DNA of 16,104 nt from Caryophanales bacterium UBA7057 (GCA_002493865.1 DLAC01000028.1:5727-21830); one strand, 5' to 3'. Numbered from the stretch's first letter, positions 1 through 7,554 are shown. Translations and numbers: made by a program. The notes: generated from the letters alone by a model not told the origin.

Positions 1-722
1 GTAATAGACATTAGTTTTTTATCTGACAAAAATCTTCCAAAGAATTTCGCACACTTCATTTTAAATCCTGGAACAATTACTAATTTCTTTTTAAACATTT
101 TATCAATCGCATAATGAGCCACTTTTTCAGGTGTTAATGGCTTCACTGAAAATTTTACACCTGCGACATTATTAAAATTGGTATCGACGGGTCCTGGACA
201 AAGACATGATATATGTACTTTAGACTTTTGTTTTTTTAACTCATACCAGATTGCTTCTGTCAAATGTAAGACATATGATTTGGTACTATAATAAGTCGCC
301 ATCAATGGACCAGGCTGAAAAGCTGCTGAGGATGCTACATTTAAGATATATCCACTATTTTTCTTTGTCATTTCTTTTAAAAACATCTTGGTGAGCATGT
401 GAACAGATTTTATATTTAAGTCGATCATATCTAATTCCTTGGAAAGTTCCGTTTCTGTGAAAATGCCAAAGTCTCCAAAGCCAGCATTATTTACTAGAAT
501 ATCAATATCTTCATTTTTCGTTAATACATATAATGATTTCACATTGGATTCTACTAGTAGATCCATGATGATAATTTTAGGCTTTTGACTCAGTGTGGAT
601 GCAAATTCTTCTAGTTTATCTTTATTCCTAGAAACTAGGATTAATTGATAGCCTAATTGATCTAAATAACGTGCTATTTCTAATCCAATCCCAGAGGATG
701 CACCTGTCACTAATGCTTTCAT
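1..722 (-). CDS. Short-chain dehydrogenase/reductase (SDR), partial at C-terminus
   Basis: An NAD(P)-dependent oxidoreductase of the classical SDR family; the substrate cannot be read from the sequence. The Rossmann motif TGASSGIG is at residues 6-13, NNAG at 78-81, and the catalytic tetrad is N103, S131, Y144 and K148 (YxxxK), followed by PGPVDT at 176-181. About 240 residues are visible and the C-terminus runs off the left edge, so the stop codon is not seen. The last visible part (a PGF segment followed by basic residues) resembles DltE/YqjQ-like SDRs, a loose impression only. Two in-frame ATGs exist, at 728 and 722. I chose 722 because the AGGTG at 729-733 then lies 6 nt upstream, whereas it abuts the other ATG. 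No signal peptide is seen, so the protein is probably cytosolic. It has its own promoter and is probably not part of the ribosomal operon. Confidence 0.9.
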   Translation of the reverse strand, partial: MKALVTGASSGIGLEIARYLDQLGYQLILVSRNKDKLEEFASTLSQKPKIIIMDLLVESNVKSLYVLTKNEDIDILVNNAGFGDFGIFTETELSKELDMIDLNIKSVHMLTKMFLKEMTKKNSGYILNVASSAAFQPGPLMATYYSTKSYVLHLTEAIWYELKKQKSKVHISCLCPGPVDTNFNNVAGVKFSVKPLTPEKVAHYAIDKMFKKKLVIVPGFKMKCAKFFGRFLSDKKLMSI

Positions 723-739
723 ATCCATCACCTACGTTT

Positions 740-769
740 ATTATATCATGCAGAAATTTCTACTGAAAA
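740..769 (-). promoter_or_regulatory. Sigma-A-type promoter of the SDR gene
   Basis: A perfect -10 box TATAAT (740-745) lies 18 nt from a partial -35 box TTTTCA (764-769). The expected start near 733 leaves only about 10 nt of leader, which contains the AGGTG ribosome-binding site. The spacer holds a perfect 10-bp palindrome, AGAAATTTCT (752-761), which could bind a repressor; that role is inference. Confidence 0.6.
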
Positions 770-800
770 GTTTTCTTCCTGAATTTTGCTTTTTAATTCA

Positions 801-819
801 TTCTATTGTCGCAATAGAA
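801..819. repeat. Perfect short inverted repeat between the unknown gene and the SDR gene
   Basis: TTCTATTG and CAATAGAA form an 8-bp perfect stem with a 3-nt loop. It lies 9 nt past the stop codon of the upstream gene. On the minus strand no T-run follows, so it is not a standard intrinsic terminator in that direction. It could be a weak terminator, an mRNA 3'-end stabiliser or an operator. Confidence 0.5.
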
Positions 820-828
820 CAATATTTT

Positions 829-1368
829 CTATTTATTAGTGCTCACATATATCACTTTTTTCTTTTTATTTCTTTCCTTTTTCTTTAGTTCTTCTACTTC
901 TAAAGGCTTTTCATCCACAATTTCAGGTGTTTTTTGGAGTTGGTCCCTGGATTGTTTGATTACACCTTTAAAGAATACAGATAGATTATAATAGGTCAAA
1001 GTTCCAGGCTTCTTTCTTAATTCTTCTTTTTTATCTGCAAGAAGATGTTCTGGATCATAAACAATCTCTGCATTCTTTAAATCTCTTACCTGTAAATAAT
1101 TTCCTGTATAGAAAGAATCATCAAATTCTTTTTCTTGTTGATATGTACTCCATGGATTACTATTTATAATTAAACTAACTCCTCCGATTTCTAAAACCCT
1201 GTTTTCAATTACTTCTCTTTCGGAATTTTCTACGAATGTTACTTGAAGTTTCTCTACTTCACCAAATGAGAATGGAACTACATAGGCTCCTACAATGTCC
1301 TTTTGGTTATTTCTAATTAACTCTACAATTGTGTTTACCAATTCAGATTTTACTTTTGTATCTATCAT
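829..1368 (-). CDS. Unknown protein, possible degenerate nucleotidyltransferase fold
   Basis: A 179-aa protein that I do not recognise with confidence. It starts with a helix (about residues 4-20). A strand-turn-strand unit follows (IVGAYVVPFSFG, then LQVTFVEN, about 25-48). A hydrophobic strand VSLIINS (about 64-70) comes next, and then LKNAEIVYDPEHLL (about 97-110). The last unit resembles the 'AeiLYDp' strand-helix of Pol-beta/MNT-type nucleotidyltransferases, and the first resembles the place where they carry GSxxxG and DxD. Here those catalytic residues are missing, so any enzyme activity is doubtful. The C-terminal 25 residues are rich in Lys and Glu and look disordered. There is no signal peptide or membrane segment. 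The SD is GGGGGA, 6 nt before the ATG. It follows rplQ by 49 nt but is separated from it by a terminator hairpin, so expression may depend on read-through. The fold assignment is inference. Confidence 0.75.
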   Translation of the reverse strand: MIDTKVKSELVNTIVELIRNNQKDIVGAYVVPFSFGEVEKLQVTFVENSEREVIENRVLEIGGVSLIINSNPWSTYQQEKEFDDSFYTGNYLQVRDLKNAEIVYDPEHLLADKKEELRKKPGTLTYYNLSVFFKGVIKQSRDQLQKTPEIVDEKPLEVEELKKKERNKKKKVIYVSTNK

Positions 1369-1386
1369 AAATTTCCCCCATTTTTA

Positions 1387-1419
1387 TGAAAACAAAAAGG
1401 TAGTATTAGCTACCCCTTT
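1387..1419 (-). terminator. Intrinsic terminator at the end of the ribosomal superoperon
   Basis: On the minus-strand RNA a 10-bp stem (AAAGGGGUAG with CUACCUUUUU, two G-U pairs, 6-nt loop; 1394-1419) runs into UUUUUGUUUU. The 5' arm begins within the rplQ stop codon (1418-1420). It probably ends most superoperon transcripts, with read-through into the next gene possible. Confidence 0.8.
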
Positions 1420-1762
1420 ATTTTACTAATTCTAAGATAACCATTAATGCGTCATCTCCACGTCTTTCAGTCATTTTTAAGATTCTTGTATAACCACCAT
1501 TACGGTTTTCATATCTTTTTGCTAAATCATCAAAGACTTTTTTCACAACCTCTGTATCATTTTGAAGGAAAGCTAGGGCCTTTCTTCTAGATACTAAGCT
1601 ACCATTTTTTCCGTAAGTAATCATTTTATCAACGAATTTACGTACTTCTTTTGCTCTTGTTTCTGTTGTCGTAATCTTTTCATGCATAATGACATCTTTT
1701 ACTTGATTGGCAAGTAAACTTCTTCTATGTTTATTATCACGACCTAATTTTCTATATGCCAT
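1418..1762 (-). CDS. rplQ: 50S ribosomal protein L17
   Basis: L17 (114 aa, normal length) sits at the polypeptide exit side of the large subunit. The N-terminal signature MAYRKLGRDNKHRRSLLANQ is diagnostic, and RGDDALMVILEL at the C-terminus is typical. It is the last gene of the alpha block, 17 nt after rpoA, as in Bacilli generally. An AGGAGG-type SD precedes the ATG. The stop codon overlaps the 5' arm of the operon terminator, so a terminating ribosome would cover the base of the hairpin. In many Bacilli the next genes encode ECF transporter ATPases; those are not present here. Confidence 0.98.
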   Translation of the reverse strand: MAYRKLGRDNKHRRSLLANQVKDVIMHEKITTTETRAKEVRKFVDKMITYGKNGSLVSRRKALAFLQNDTEVVKKVFDDLAKRYENRNGGYTRILKMTERRGDDALMVILELVK

Positions 1763-1779
1763 AATTAACCTCCTTACTT

Positions 1780-2730
1780 TTAATCTTCATCTCTAAGTAC
1801 TAAACCTAAATCTCTGACTTTGTCTAATACTTCTTTTAATGATTTCTTTCCTAAGTTACGGATTTTCATCATTTCAGATTCAGATTTATTTACTAAGTCT
1901 TGTAAGTTATGAATACCAGCACGTTTTAAGCAGTTGTAAGCACGTACTGAGAAGTCTAAGTCTTCGATGGTTGTTTCTAATGCTTTTACTTTTGGATCTT
2001 CTGTTTTCTCAATCATTAATCCTGTTACGTCTGCAATACTACTTAAGTCTGTTAGAATCTCAAAGTGTTCAATTAAGATACGAGATGCTAAAGCAACAGC
2101 CTCTTCTGGCTTAATAGAACCATTGGTCCATACACTTAGTACTAATTTATCATAACTTTCATCTTGTCCAACACGAGCTGGTTCTACTTCGTAAGATACA
2201 CGTTCAATTGGAGAATATAAAGAGTCAATAGCGATGGTTCCAACTTTCTTGTCAGTTAACAATTTCTTGTTATCGTCACTCTTCACGTATCCTCTACCGT
2301 TATCTACTGTCATCTCCATTACTAAACTTCCACCTTTTGCTAAGTTAGCAATGACTTTATCTGGATTCAAGATTTCAATATCTGCATCCTTTTCAATATC
2401 CCCGGCAGTAACTGGACCTTCTTTATTTGCGTTAATACGAATTACTTTCTTTTCTCCAGAATGATTTTTAATGACGATGTCCTTTAAATTAAGAATAATT
2501 AATGAAACATCTTCAATCACTCCGTCAATGGTTTGGAATTCATGAGATACTCCTTCAATTCTTACACTAGTAATTGCACTTCCAGGTAAGGAAGATAACA
2601 TTACTCTTCTTAGTGCATTTCCTAAAGTAGTACCGAACCCTCTCTCTAAAGGTTCTAATTCAAATTTTCCAAAAAAATTACTTTCAATATAATCTACGAT
2701 TTTAAATATTGGTTTTTCAAATTGTAACAT
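1780..2730 (-). CDS. rpoA: DNA-directed RNA polymerase alpha subunit
   Basis: The alpha subunit dimerises to start RNA polymerase assembly and contacts regulators and UP elements through its C-terminal domain. It has 316 aa, the usual length. The N-terminal domain carries LERGFGTTLGNALRRVMLSS near residues 28-47. A linker around 230-250 leads to the helix-hairpin-helix C-terminal domain, with RAYNCLKRAGI (from about R263, the counterpart of the DNA-contacting Arg of E. coli alpha) and NLGKKSL (about 292-298). It lies directly after rpsK, with no rpsD between them as in Gram-positive operons. An intact C-terminal domain fits the A-tract upstream of the rpsJ promoter acting as an UP element. 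Confidence 0.98.
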   Translation of the reverse strand: MLQFEKPIFKIVDYIESNFFGKFELEPLERGFGTTLGNALRRVMLSSLPGSAITSVRIEGVSHEFQTIDGVIEDVSLIILNLKDIVIKNHSGEKKVIRINANKEGPVTAGDIEKDADIEILNPDKVIANLAKGGSLVMEMTVDNGRGYVKSDDNKKLLTDKKVGTIAIDSLYSPIERVSYEVEPARVGQDESYDKLVLSVWTNGSIKPEEAVALASRILIEHFEILTDLSSIADVTGLMIEKTEDPKVKALETTIEDLDFSVRAYNCLKRAGIHNLQDLVNKSESEMMKIRNLGKKSLKEVLDKVRDLGLVLRDED

Positions 2731-2751
2731 GAAACTTTCCTCCTTTATTAA

Positions 2752-3135
2752 TTAGCCACGAGGGCGTTTTGGTGGACGACATCCATTGTGTGGAATTGGT
2801 GTTACATCTGAAATTGCTGTAACTTCAAGACCTGCAGTTTGTAAAGAACGAATTGCTGTTTCACGTCCTGGACCCATACCTTTAACTAATACTTCTACTT
2901 TACGCATTCCCATGTCGTAAGCAGCTTTTCCTGCAGCCTCTGCAGCCATACCAGCAGCGTATGGTGTTGATTTCTTACTTCCTTTAAATCCGATTGCTCC
3001 ACTGCATGACCAACTGATGGTATTTCCATCTTTATCGCTGATGGTTACGATTGTGTTGTTAAATGTTGAATGAATATGAGCAACACCTTCTGGTACATTC
3101 TTTTTGACTTTTCTTTTTCTTGTTTTATATGCCAT
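2752..3135 (-). CDS. rpsK: 30S ribosomal protein S11
   Basis: S11 (127 aa) sits on the platform of the small subunit next to the Shine-Dalgarno helix. HIHSTFNNTIVTISDKDGN (about 20-38) and the conserved C-terminal end DVTPIPHNGCRPPKRPRG identify it. The length matches the family. It follows rpsM after 22 nt and has a clear GGAGG site before the ATG. Confidence 0.98.
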   Translation of the reverse strand: MAYKTRKRKVKKNVPEGVAHIHSTFNNTIVTISDKDGNTISWSCSGAIGFKGSKKSTPYAAGMAAEAAGKAAYDMGMRKVEVLVKGMGPGRETAIRSLQTAGLEVTAISDVTPIPHNGCRPPKRPRG

Positions 3136-3157
3136 AAGTCTGACCTCCTAACTTTTT

Positions 3158-3523
3158 TTATTTCTTTTTATTTGCGATTGTTTTTGGTTTACCCTTACGA
3201 GTACGAGCATTTCTAGAAGTTCTTTGTCCTCTTACTGGTAATCCTCTTTTATGACGAATTCCTTCGTATGAATTAATTTCCATTTTTGTTTTGATGTTCA
3301 TACTAACTTCACGACGTAAGTCACCTTCTGTTAAGTATTTAGATACTTCATCACGGATTCTTGCTAACTCATCGTTATCTAAATCACGAGCCTTTTTACT
3401 AGGTTCTACTTTTGCATCTTTACAAATCGTTAAAGCTAGATTTCTTCCAATACCGTAAATATACGTTAATGCAATGGAAATATGTTTGTCATTAGGGATA
3501 TCAATTCCTTTAATACGTGCCAT
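3158..3523 (-). CDS. rpsM: 30S ribosomal protein S13
   Basis: S13 (121 aa) is a head protein that contacts the P-site tRNA and the B1 bridges. MARIKGIDIPNDKHISIALTY is the typical start, with YGIGRNLA forming the helix-turn-helix turn, and the basic tail GQRTSRNARTRKGKPKT is characteristic. It lies 18 nt after rpmJ, with an AGGAGGTG-type SD. Confidence 0.98.
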   Translation of the reverse strand: MARIKGIDIPNDKHISIALTYIYGIGRNLALTICKDAKVEPSKKARDLDNDELARIRDEVSKYLTEGDLRREVSMNIKTKMEINSYEGIRHKRGLPVRGQRTSRNARTRKGKPKTIANKKK

Positions 3524-3541
3524 AAATACACCTCCTATAAA

Positions 3542-3655
3542 TTATCCTTGTTTTTGTTTGTGCTTTGGATTTGAGCAAACAACTCTTACTTTCCCTTTAC
3601 GTCTAATGATTTGACATTTTGCACACATTGGTTTTACTGATGGTTTTACTTTCAT
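3542..3655 (-). CDS. rpmJ: 50S ribosomal protein L36
   Basis: A 37-aa gene. It encodes the zinc-binding form of L36: the ligands C11, C14, C27 and H32 are all present in the pattern CAKC...C-x4-H. The start MKVKPSVKPMCAKC is canonical. L36 helps pack 23S rRNA near the peptidyl transferase centre. The AGGAGG site (3662-3667) overlaps the infA stop codon, so the two are probably translationally coupled. This C+ form indicates no zinc-sparing replacement at this locus. Confidence 0.97.
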   Translation of the reverse strand: MKVKPSVKPMCAKCQIIRRKGKVRVVCSNPKHKQKQG

Positions 3656-3665
3656 AATTATCCTC

Positions 3666-3887
3666 CTAACCCTTTCTATAGGTTATACGCCCTTTTTTTA
3701 AGTCATAAGGCGACATTTCTAATACTACGGTATCTCCTGGTAAAATACGAATGTAGTTTTGACGAATCTTACCAGAAGGGTGAGCATCTTCTACAATGTG
3801 ACCATTATCAAGTTGAACCTTGAAATGTCCACCTGGTATTATTTCTAATACTTTACCTTCCATTTCAATAATATCATCTTTTGCCAT
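3666..3887 (-). CDS. infA: Translation initiation factor IF-1
   Basis: IF-1 (73 aa) is an OB-fold protein that occupies the 30S A site during initiation. MAKDDIIEMEGKVLE at the N-terminus and the body IRQNYIRILPGDTVVLEMSPYDL are characteristic, and the protein ends KKGRITYRKG (family usually ends RGRIxxR). It lies 4 nt after map; its GGGAG site is inside the end of map. It stops with TAG. Confidence 0.98.
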   Translation of the reverse strand: MAKDDIIEMEGKVLEIIPGGHFKVQLDNGHIVEDAHPSGKIRQNYIRILPGDTVVLEMSPYDLKKGRITYRKG

Positions 3888-3891
3888 TTTT

Positions 3892-4638
3892 TCACTCTCC
3901 CGTCAAAATTTTATATCCATCTTTGGTTACAGCTACGGTATGCTCGTAGTGTGCAGATGGGCTTCCATCATCTGTTTCGATGGTCCAATCATCATCTAGG
4001 ATATAAACATCTGCGGTTCCTAAATTTAACATAGGTTCTATCGCAATGACCATTCCTTCTTTTAGAAGTGGTCCTGTGCCTTTCTTCCCATAATTTGGAA
4101 CCTCTGGATCTTCGTGAACACTTGTTCCGACTCCATGTCCTACAAGTTCTTTCACAACCCCTAAGTGATGTTCTTCTGCATATTTTTCGACTGCCTCTCC
4201 AATATCGCCGATTCTGTTTCCTGGTTTTACTTGCTTGATTCCTTCATATAATGCTTTTTCCGTATGTTCCATTAGATACTTTTTTTCTTCGCTAATTTCT
4301 CCGACGGCATACGTCCAAGCAGAATCCCCATGGAATCCTTTATAGCAAGCTCCGATATCTAATTTTACGATATCTCCATTTTTTAGTTTTCTTTTTCCTG
4401 GAATTCCGTGAACTACTTGATTATTAATACTCGTACAAATCGTCCCCGGAAAACCACCGTAACCCTTAAAAGAAGGGGTTGCATTTTGGCTTAGAATAAA
4501 TTCTTCTGCTAAATCATTTAATTCTTGGGTTGTAATTCCTTCCTTTATATATGGCTTTAAGTATTGATGGGTTTTATATACGATACTACCCGCAATACGC
4601 ATTAATTCTATTTCTCTTTCACTTTTTATCGTTATCAT
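3892..4638 (-). CDS. map: Methionine aminopeptidase, type I
   Basis: A cytosolic metalloprotease that removes the initiator Met from nascent proteins. All five metal ligands are visible: D94 (KLDIGA), D105 (GDSAW), H168 (VGHGVG), E201 (AIEPM) and E232 (HYEHT); substrate-site H77 is in VVHGIPG. The open frame extends to an ATG at 4668, but that would add ten residues (MWGHRKRDEE) unlike the family and lie inside adk. I chose the ATG at 4636-4638, which overlaps the adk stop in an ATGA arrangement. The result is 248 aa, a normal type Ia length without the zinc-finger N-terminus. The stop is TGA, evidence against the Mycoplasma code. An insertion around 209-228 (DVYILDDDWTIETDDGSPSA) matches the family's usual DDGWTVVTKDGSLSAQ region. 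Confidence 0.97.
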   Translation of the reverse strand: MITIKSEREIELMRIAGSIVYKTHQYLKPYIKEGITTQELNDLAEEFILSQNATPSFKGYGGFPGTICTSINNQVVHGIPGKRKLKNGDIVKLDIGACYKGFHGDSAWTYAVGEISEEKKYLMEHTEKALYEGIKQVKPGNRIGDIGEAVEKYAEEHHLGVVKELVGHGVGTSVHEDPEVPNYGKKGTGPLLKEGMVIAIEPMLNLGTADVYILDDDWTIETDDGSPSAHYEHTVAVTKDGYKILTGE

Positions 4639-5294
4639 TTCTTCATCCCTTTTTCTATGACCCCACAAAGTTCTTGAAATACTTCTTCCTTGCTTTTATC
4701 ACTTTGAATACGGTAGAGAATTTGTTTATCTTGATAATAAGTAATCAGTGCACTCGTTTTATCTAAATACTCCTGATAACGAATTTCAAAGGATTCTTCG
4801 TTATCATCATTTCTTTGATATAACGTTCCTTGACACTTATCGCAAATAGAATCTACTTTTGGCTTTAGAGAGTCTATATTCACATTGTAGGCAGAACCAC
4901 ATTTTTGACACATTCTTCTCCCTGTAATTCTTCTTTTCAACGTTTCTTTTGGAACATCTAAGAAAAATACAAAGTCTAACTTGTCATTTTTTTCTTTTAG
5001 CATTTCTTCGAGTCGTTCTGCTTGATAAATGTTTCTTGGAAACCCATCTAGTAACAAGTTTTGATTTTCACATGTTTCTAAGTGTTTATTTAAGACTTCG
5101 AAAATGATTTCATCACTTACCAACTCGCCACTTTCTAATAGGTCTCTCATCTTTTTTCCAAAATCATCCTCTCTACTGGCAGATTTCCGAAGTAATTCAC
5201 CAGTAGATATATGATTCAAATGGTATTTACTTTCTAGTAATTCAGCTTGTGTGCCCTTTCCTGCGGCAGGTGGGGCTAGTAAAATAATATTCAT
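4635..5294 (-). CDS. adk: Adenylate kinase with zinc lid
   Basis: Catalyses ATP + AMP to 2 ADP in the cytosol. The protein has 219 aa, the long-lid form. The P-loop is APPAAGKGT (7-15, K13), where the family usually has GxPGAGKGT: two glycines are replaced by alanine. STGELLR (30-36) and DGFPRN (83-88) form the AMP site. The lid carries four zinc cysteines, C129, C132, C151 and C154 (CxxC...CxxC), as in Gram-positive enzymes. RNDDNEE (161-167) follows the lid. The gene lies 3 nt after secY and overlaps map by 4 nt. It ends in TGA at a sensible C-terminus. Confidence 0.98.
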   Translation of the reverse strand: MNIILLAPPAAGKGTQAELLESKYHLNHISTGELLRKSASREDDFGKKMRDLLESGELVSDEIIFEVLNKHLETCENQNLLLDGFPRNIYQAERLEEMLKEKNDKLDFVFFLDVPKETLKRRITGRRMCQKCGSAYNVNIDSLKPKVDSICDKCQGTLYQRNDDNEESFEIRYQEYLDKTSALITYYQDKQILYRIQSDKSKEEVFQELCGVIEKGMKK

Positions 5295-5297
5295 TAA

Positions 5298-6581
5298 TTA
5301 TTTTCTCCTATAACTTTTTTTGTAACTTCTCGTTACTAAGCTTCCTTCAAGCTGTTTATATGTTTCTAGTGCAACTCCAACTACGATTAGTAATCCAGTA
5401 CCACCGATTGTTACGTTACTAGATAGATTGATTTTATTTGATAGATTTACAAGTGCAGTAAAGGCAATTGGAAGTCCTGCAATGATTACTAGGAAAATAG
5501 ATCCTACGACTGTAAGTCTCGAAATAACTTTCGAAATATAGTTTTCAGTATCTTTTCCTGGACGAATTCCTGGAATATAACCTCCACCTTGTTGTAAGTC
5601 TTTGGATAACTCCTCTGGTTTAATTTGAATGAATGTATAGAAATATCCAAAGAAGAATATTAGTATGACATAAATCAAAAATCCTACGGGAGTTGTATAA
5701 GATAGATATTGATTACAGAAGTCAATAAATCCTTGATTTTTTGTAAACTGAGCAATCGTTACTGGGATTGCTAGAAAACTGGAAGCAAAGATTACTGGAA
5801 CAACTCCTGCTGCATTAATTTTCATTGGCATAAAACTTTGTGCACTTCCATATGCACTCGTTGACTTATTGGCATATTGAATTGGAATCTTTCGATCTGC
5901 TTCTTGTACCCAAATTACACCAATAATAATTAAGAAATATACAATAATGAATACTACGAATAAGGCAATTCCTACTGGTTGTGAGAGTAGAGAATCTGTG
6001 ATTAATCCCTTAAATGCTGATATAAACATCTGTGGGAGTGTCTCAATAATTCCTGCCATGATAATTAATGACATACCATTTCCGATTCCCTTTTTCGTAA
6101 TCTGATCTCCTAACCATAAGGTAAAGGCTGTACCAGCTGTTAATATCGTTGCAACATATAAATGCTCTAACGCACTTACATTCTTTCCTAAGAAAGCAAA
6201 CGAGAAGGCAAATCCTTCGATAAAGGCAAATATAATACCCATATATCGAGTAATTTGATTAATCTTTTGTCTTCCAACCGGTCCCTCTTTCGATAATTCA
6301 CTAAAGTATGGAACAATATCTAACTGTAATAATTGCATGATGATGGATGCTGTAATATATGGCATAACTCCTAGTGCAAAGATTGAGAATCTTTTCAGGG
6401 AACCTCCACCCATTGCATCCATAATTTCTAGAAAACCTAAATTTCCTGTAATATCGGCAGTTCCTGGAACTCGAATAGAAGTTCCAACAACAAAGATCAT
6501 TAATGCTACCAACGTAAAACCGATTCTTTTTCTTAAATCTTTATTCGTCGGTGCAAATAACTGTTTCATTATATGAAACAT
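5298..6581 (-). CDS. secY: Preprotein translocase subunit SecY
   Basis: The membrane channel of the Sec translocon, which works with SecE, SecG and SecA. It has 427 aa with about ten hydrophobic segments, the family norm. The N-terminus KDLRKRIGFTL precedes TM1, and GGGSLKRFSIFALGVMPYI (about 58-76) matches the plug/TM2 region. The cytosolic loop IQYANKS and the C-terminal EGSLVTRSYKK are also recognisable. I chose the ATG at 6579-6581 because GAGGTGAT lies 5 nt upstream; an alternative Met is four codons later. Only one base separates it from rplO, whose 3' end carries its ribosome-binding site. Confidence 0.98.
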   Translation of the reverse strand: MFHIMKQLFAPTNKDLRKRIGFTLVALMIFVVGTSIRVPGTADITGNLGFLEIMDAMGGGSLKRFSIFALGVMPYITASIIMQLLQLDIVPYFSELSKEGPVGRQKINQITRYMGIIFAFIEGFAFSFAFLGKNVSALEHLYVATILTAGTAFTLWLGDQITKKGIGNGMSLIIMAGIIETLPQMFISAFKGLITDSLLSQPVGIALFVVFIIVYFLIIIGVIWVQEADRKIPIQYANKSTSAYGSAQSFMPMKINAAGVVPVIFASSFLAIPVTIAQFTKNQGFIDFCNQYLSYTTPVGFLIYVILIFFFGYFYTFIQIKPEELSKDLQQGGGYIPGIRPGKDTENYISKVISRLTVVGSIFLVIIAGLPIAFTALVNLSNKINLSSNVTIGGTGLLIVVGVALETYKQLEGSLVTRSYKKSYRRK

Positions 6582-6582
6582 A

Positions 6583-7026
6583 TTAGATCACCTCGGCTTT
6601 ACTTCCTGACTTTTCAATCTTTTCTACAGCACTTGCTGAGAATTTGTTTGCTTGAATTGTAATTTTATGTTCTAATGTACCATTACCAAGTACTTTGATT
6701 CCGTCATAACTTTTCTTTACTAAACCAGTCTCTTTTAATAAAGCAGGTGTTACTACGGTACCATCTTCAAATCTGTTTAAATCATCTAAATTGACTACTG
6801 CATATTCAACTTTAAATCTTGCATTGGTAAATCCACGTTTTGGTAGGCGTCTATATAATGGTAATTGTCCACCTTCGAATACAGCACCTTTTCCTCCACC
6901 ACTACGAGCTTTTTGTCCCTTTTGTCCTTTTCCACTTGTTTTTCCTAAACCACTTCCAGGTCCTTGACCTAATCTTTTTTTCTTTTGGCGTGAACCTTCA
7001 CTTGCTTTTAATTCATGTAACTTCAT
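6583..7026 (-). CDS. rplO: 50S ribosomal protein L15
   Basis: L15 (147 aa) is a late-assembly protein of the large subunit. The N-terminal 50 residues are Gly/Lys/Arg-rich and extended (RLGQGPGSGLGKTSGKGQKG, about 19-38), followed by the globular fold with FEGGQLPLYRRLPKRGF. Its ATG overlaps the rpsE stop codon in a TAATG arrangement, so the two are coupled. In most bacteria rpmD lies between rpsE and rplO; here there is no room for it. Confidence 0.98.
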   Translation of the reverse strand: MKLHELKASEGSRQKKKRLGQGPGSGLGKTSGKGQKGQKARSGGGKGAVFEGGQLPLYRRLPKRGFTNARFKVEYAVVNLDDLNRFEDGTVVTPALLKETGLVKKSYDGIKVLGNGTLEHKITIQANKFSASAVEKIEKSGSKAEVI

Positions 7027-7541
7027 TATCCTAAAATCTCCTCTTCTGTTTTTCCTCTTAATTTTGCAACTTCGCTTGCAGATTTTACTGATTTTAATGC
7101 ATTAATTGTAGCAGTGGCCATGTTTAGTTTTGTACGACTTCCAAGTGATTTAGACAAAATATCACGAACTCCCGCAAGTTCTAAAACAGCACGAACGGCA
7201 CCTCCGGCAATCACACCAGTACCAGCACTTGCAGGTTTTAAGAATACTTTGGCAGCTCCTTGTACACCAAGCACTTCATGTTGAATTGTTCTTCCGTCAA
7301 CTAAAGAGATTCTAACTAGATTTTTATTTGCAGCTTGAATCGCTTTTTTGATTGCATCAGGTACTTCATTTGCTTTTCCGATACCTAATCCAACACGACC
7401 TTTTCTATCCCCAACAACAACGCAAGCTGAGAATCTTCTTTGACGTCCACCTTTGTTAACTTTAACAACAGATTTTACTTCAATTACTAATTCTTCTAAC
7501 TCTTTTTCTTTTTGTTTTGGGTCATTATTTTTGTTTTGCAT
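7026..7541 (-). CDS. rpsE: 30S ribosomal protein S5
   Basis: S5 (171 aa) helps mRNA entry and decoding fidelity. The N-terminal double-stranded-RNA-binding fold contains VVGDRKGRVGLGIGKANEVP, and the C-terminal half has the conserved GAVRAVLELAGVRDILSKSLGS stretch (shown in part: VRAVLELAGVRDILSKSLGS). The first 15 residues are Lys/Asn/Gln-rich and variable, as usual. AGGAGG precedes the ATG. It is 13 nt after rplR and directly coupled to rplO. Confidence 0.98.
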   Translation of the reverse strand: MQNKNNDPKQKEKELEELVIEVKSVVKVNKGGRQRRFSACVVVGDRKGRVGLGIGKANEVPDAIKKAIQAANKNLVRISLVDGRTIQHEVLGVQGAAKVFLKPASAGTGVIAGGAVRAVLELAGVRDILSKSLGSRTKLNMATATINALKSVKSASEVAKLRGKTEEEILG

Positions 7542-7554
7542 AAATACCCTCCTA

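Noticed and set aside
1839..2464. Plus-strand open frames opposite rpoA
   Set aside because: They are shadows of a well-conserved gene, with Leu/Ser-rich composition arising from AT-rich antisense codons.
4635..4640. Mycoplasma genetic code (TGA = Trp)
   Set aside because: adk and map both end at TGA where their families end, and the Trp codons I checked are TGG.
4639..4668. Upstream ATG of map at 4668
   Set aside because: It would add ten residues foreign to the family inside adk; the ATGA overlap start gives the normal N-terminus.
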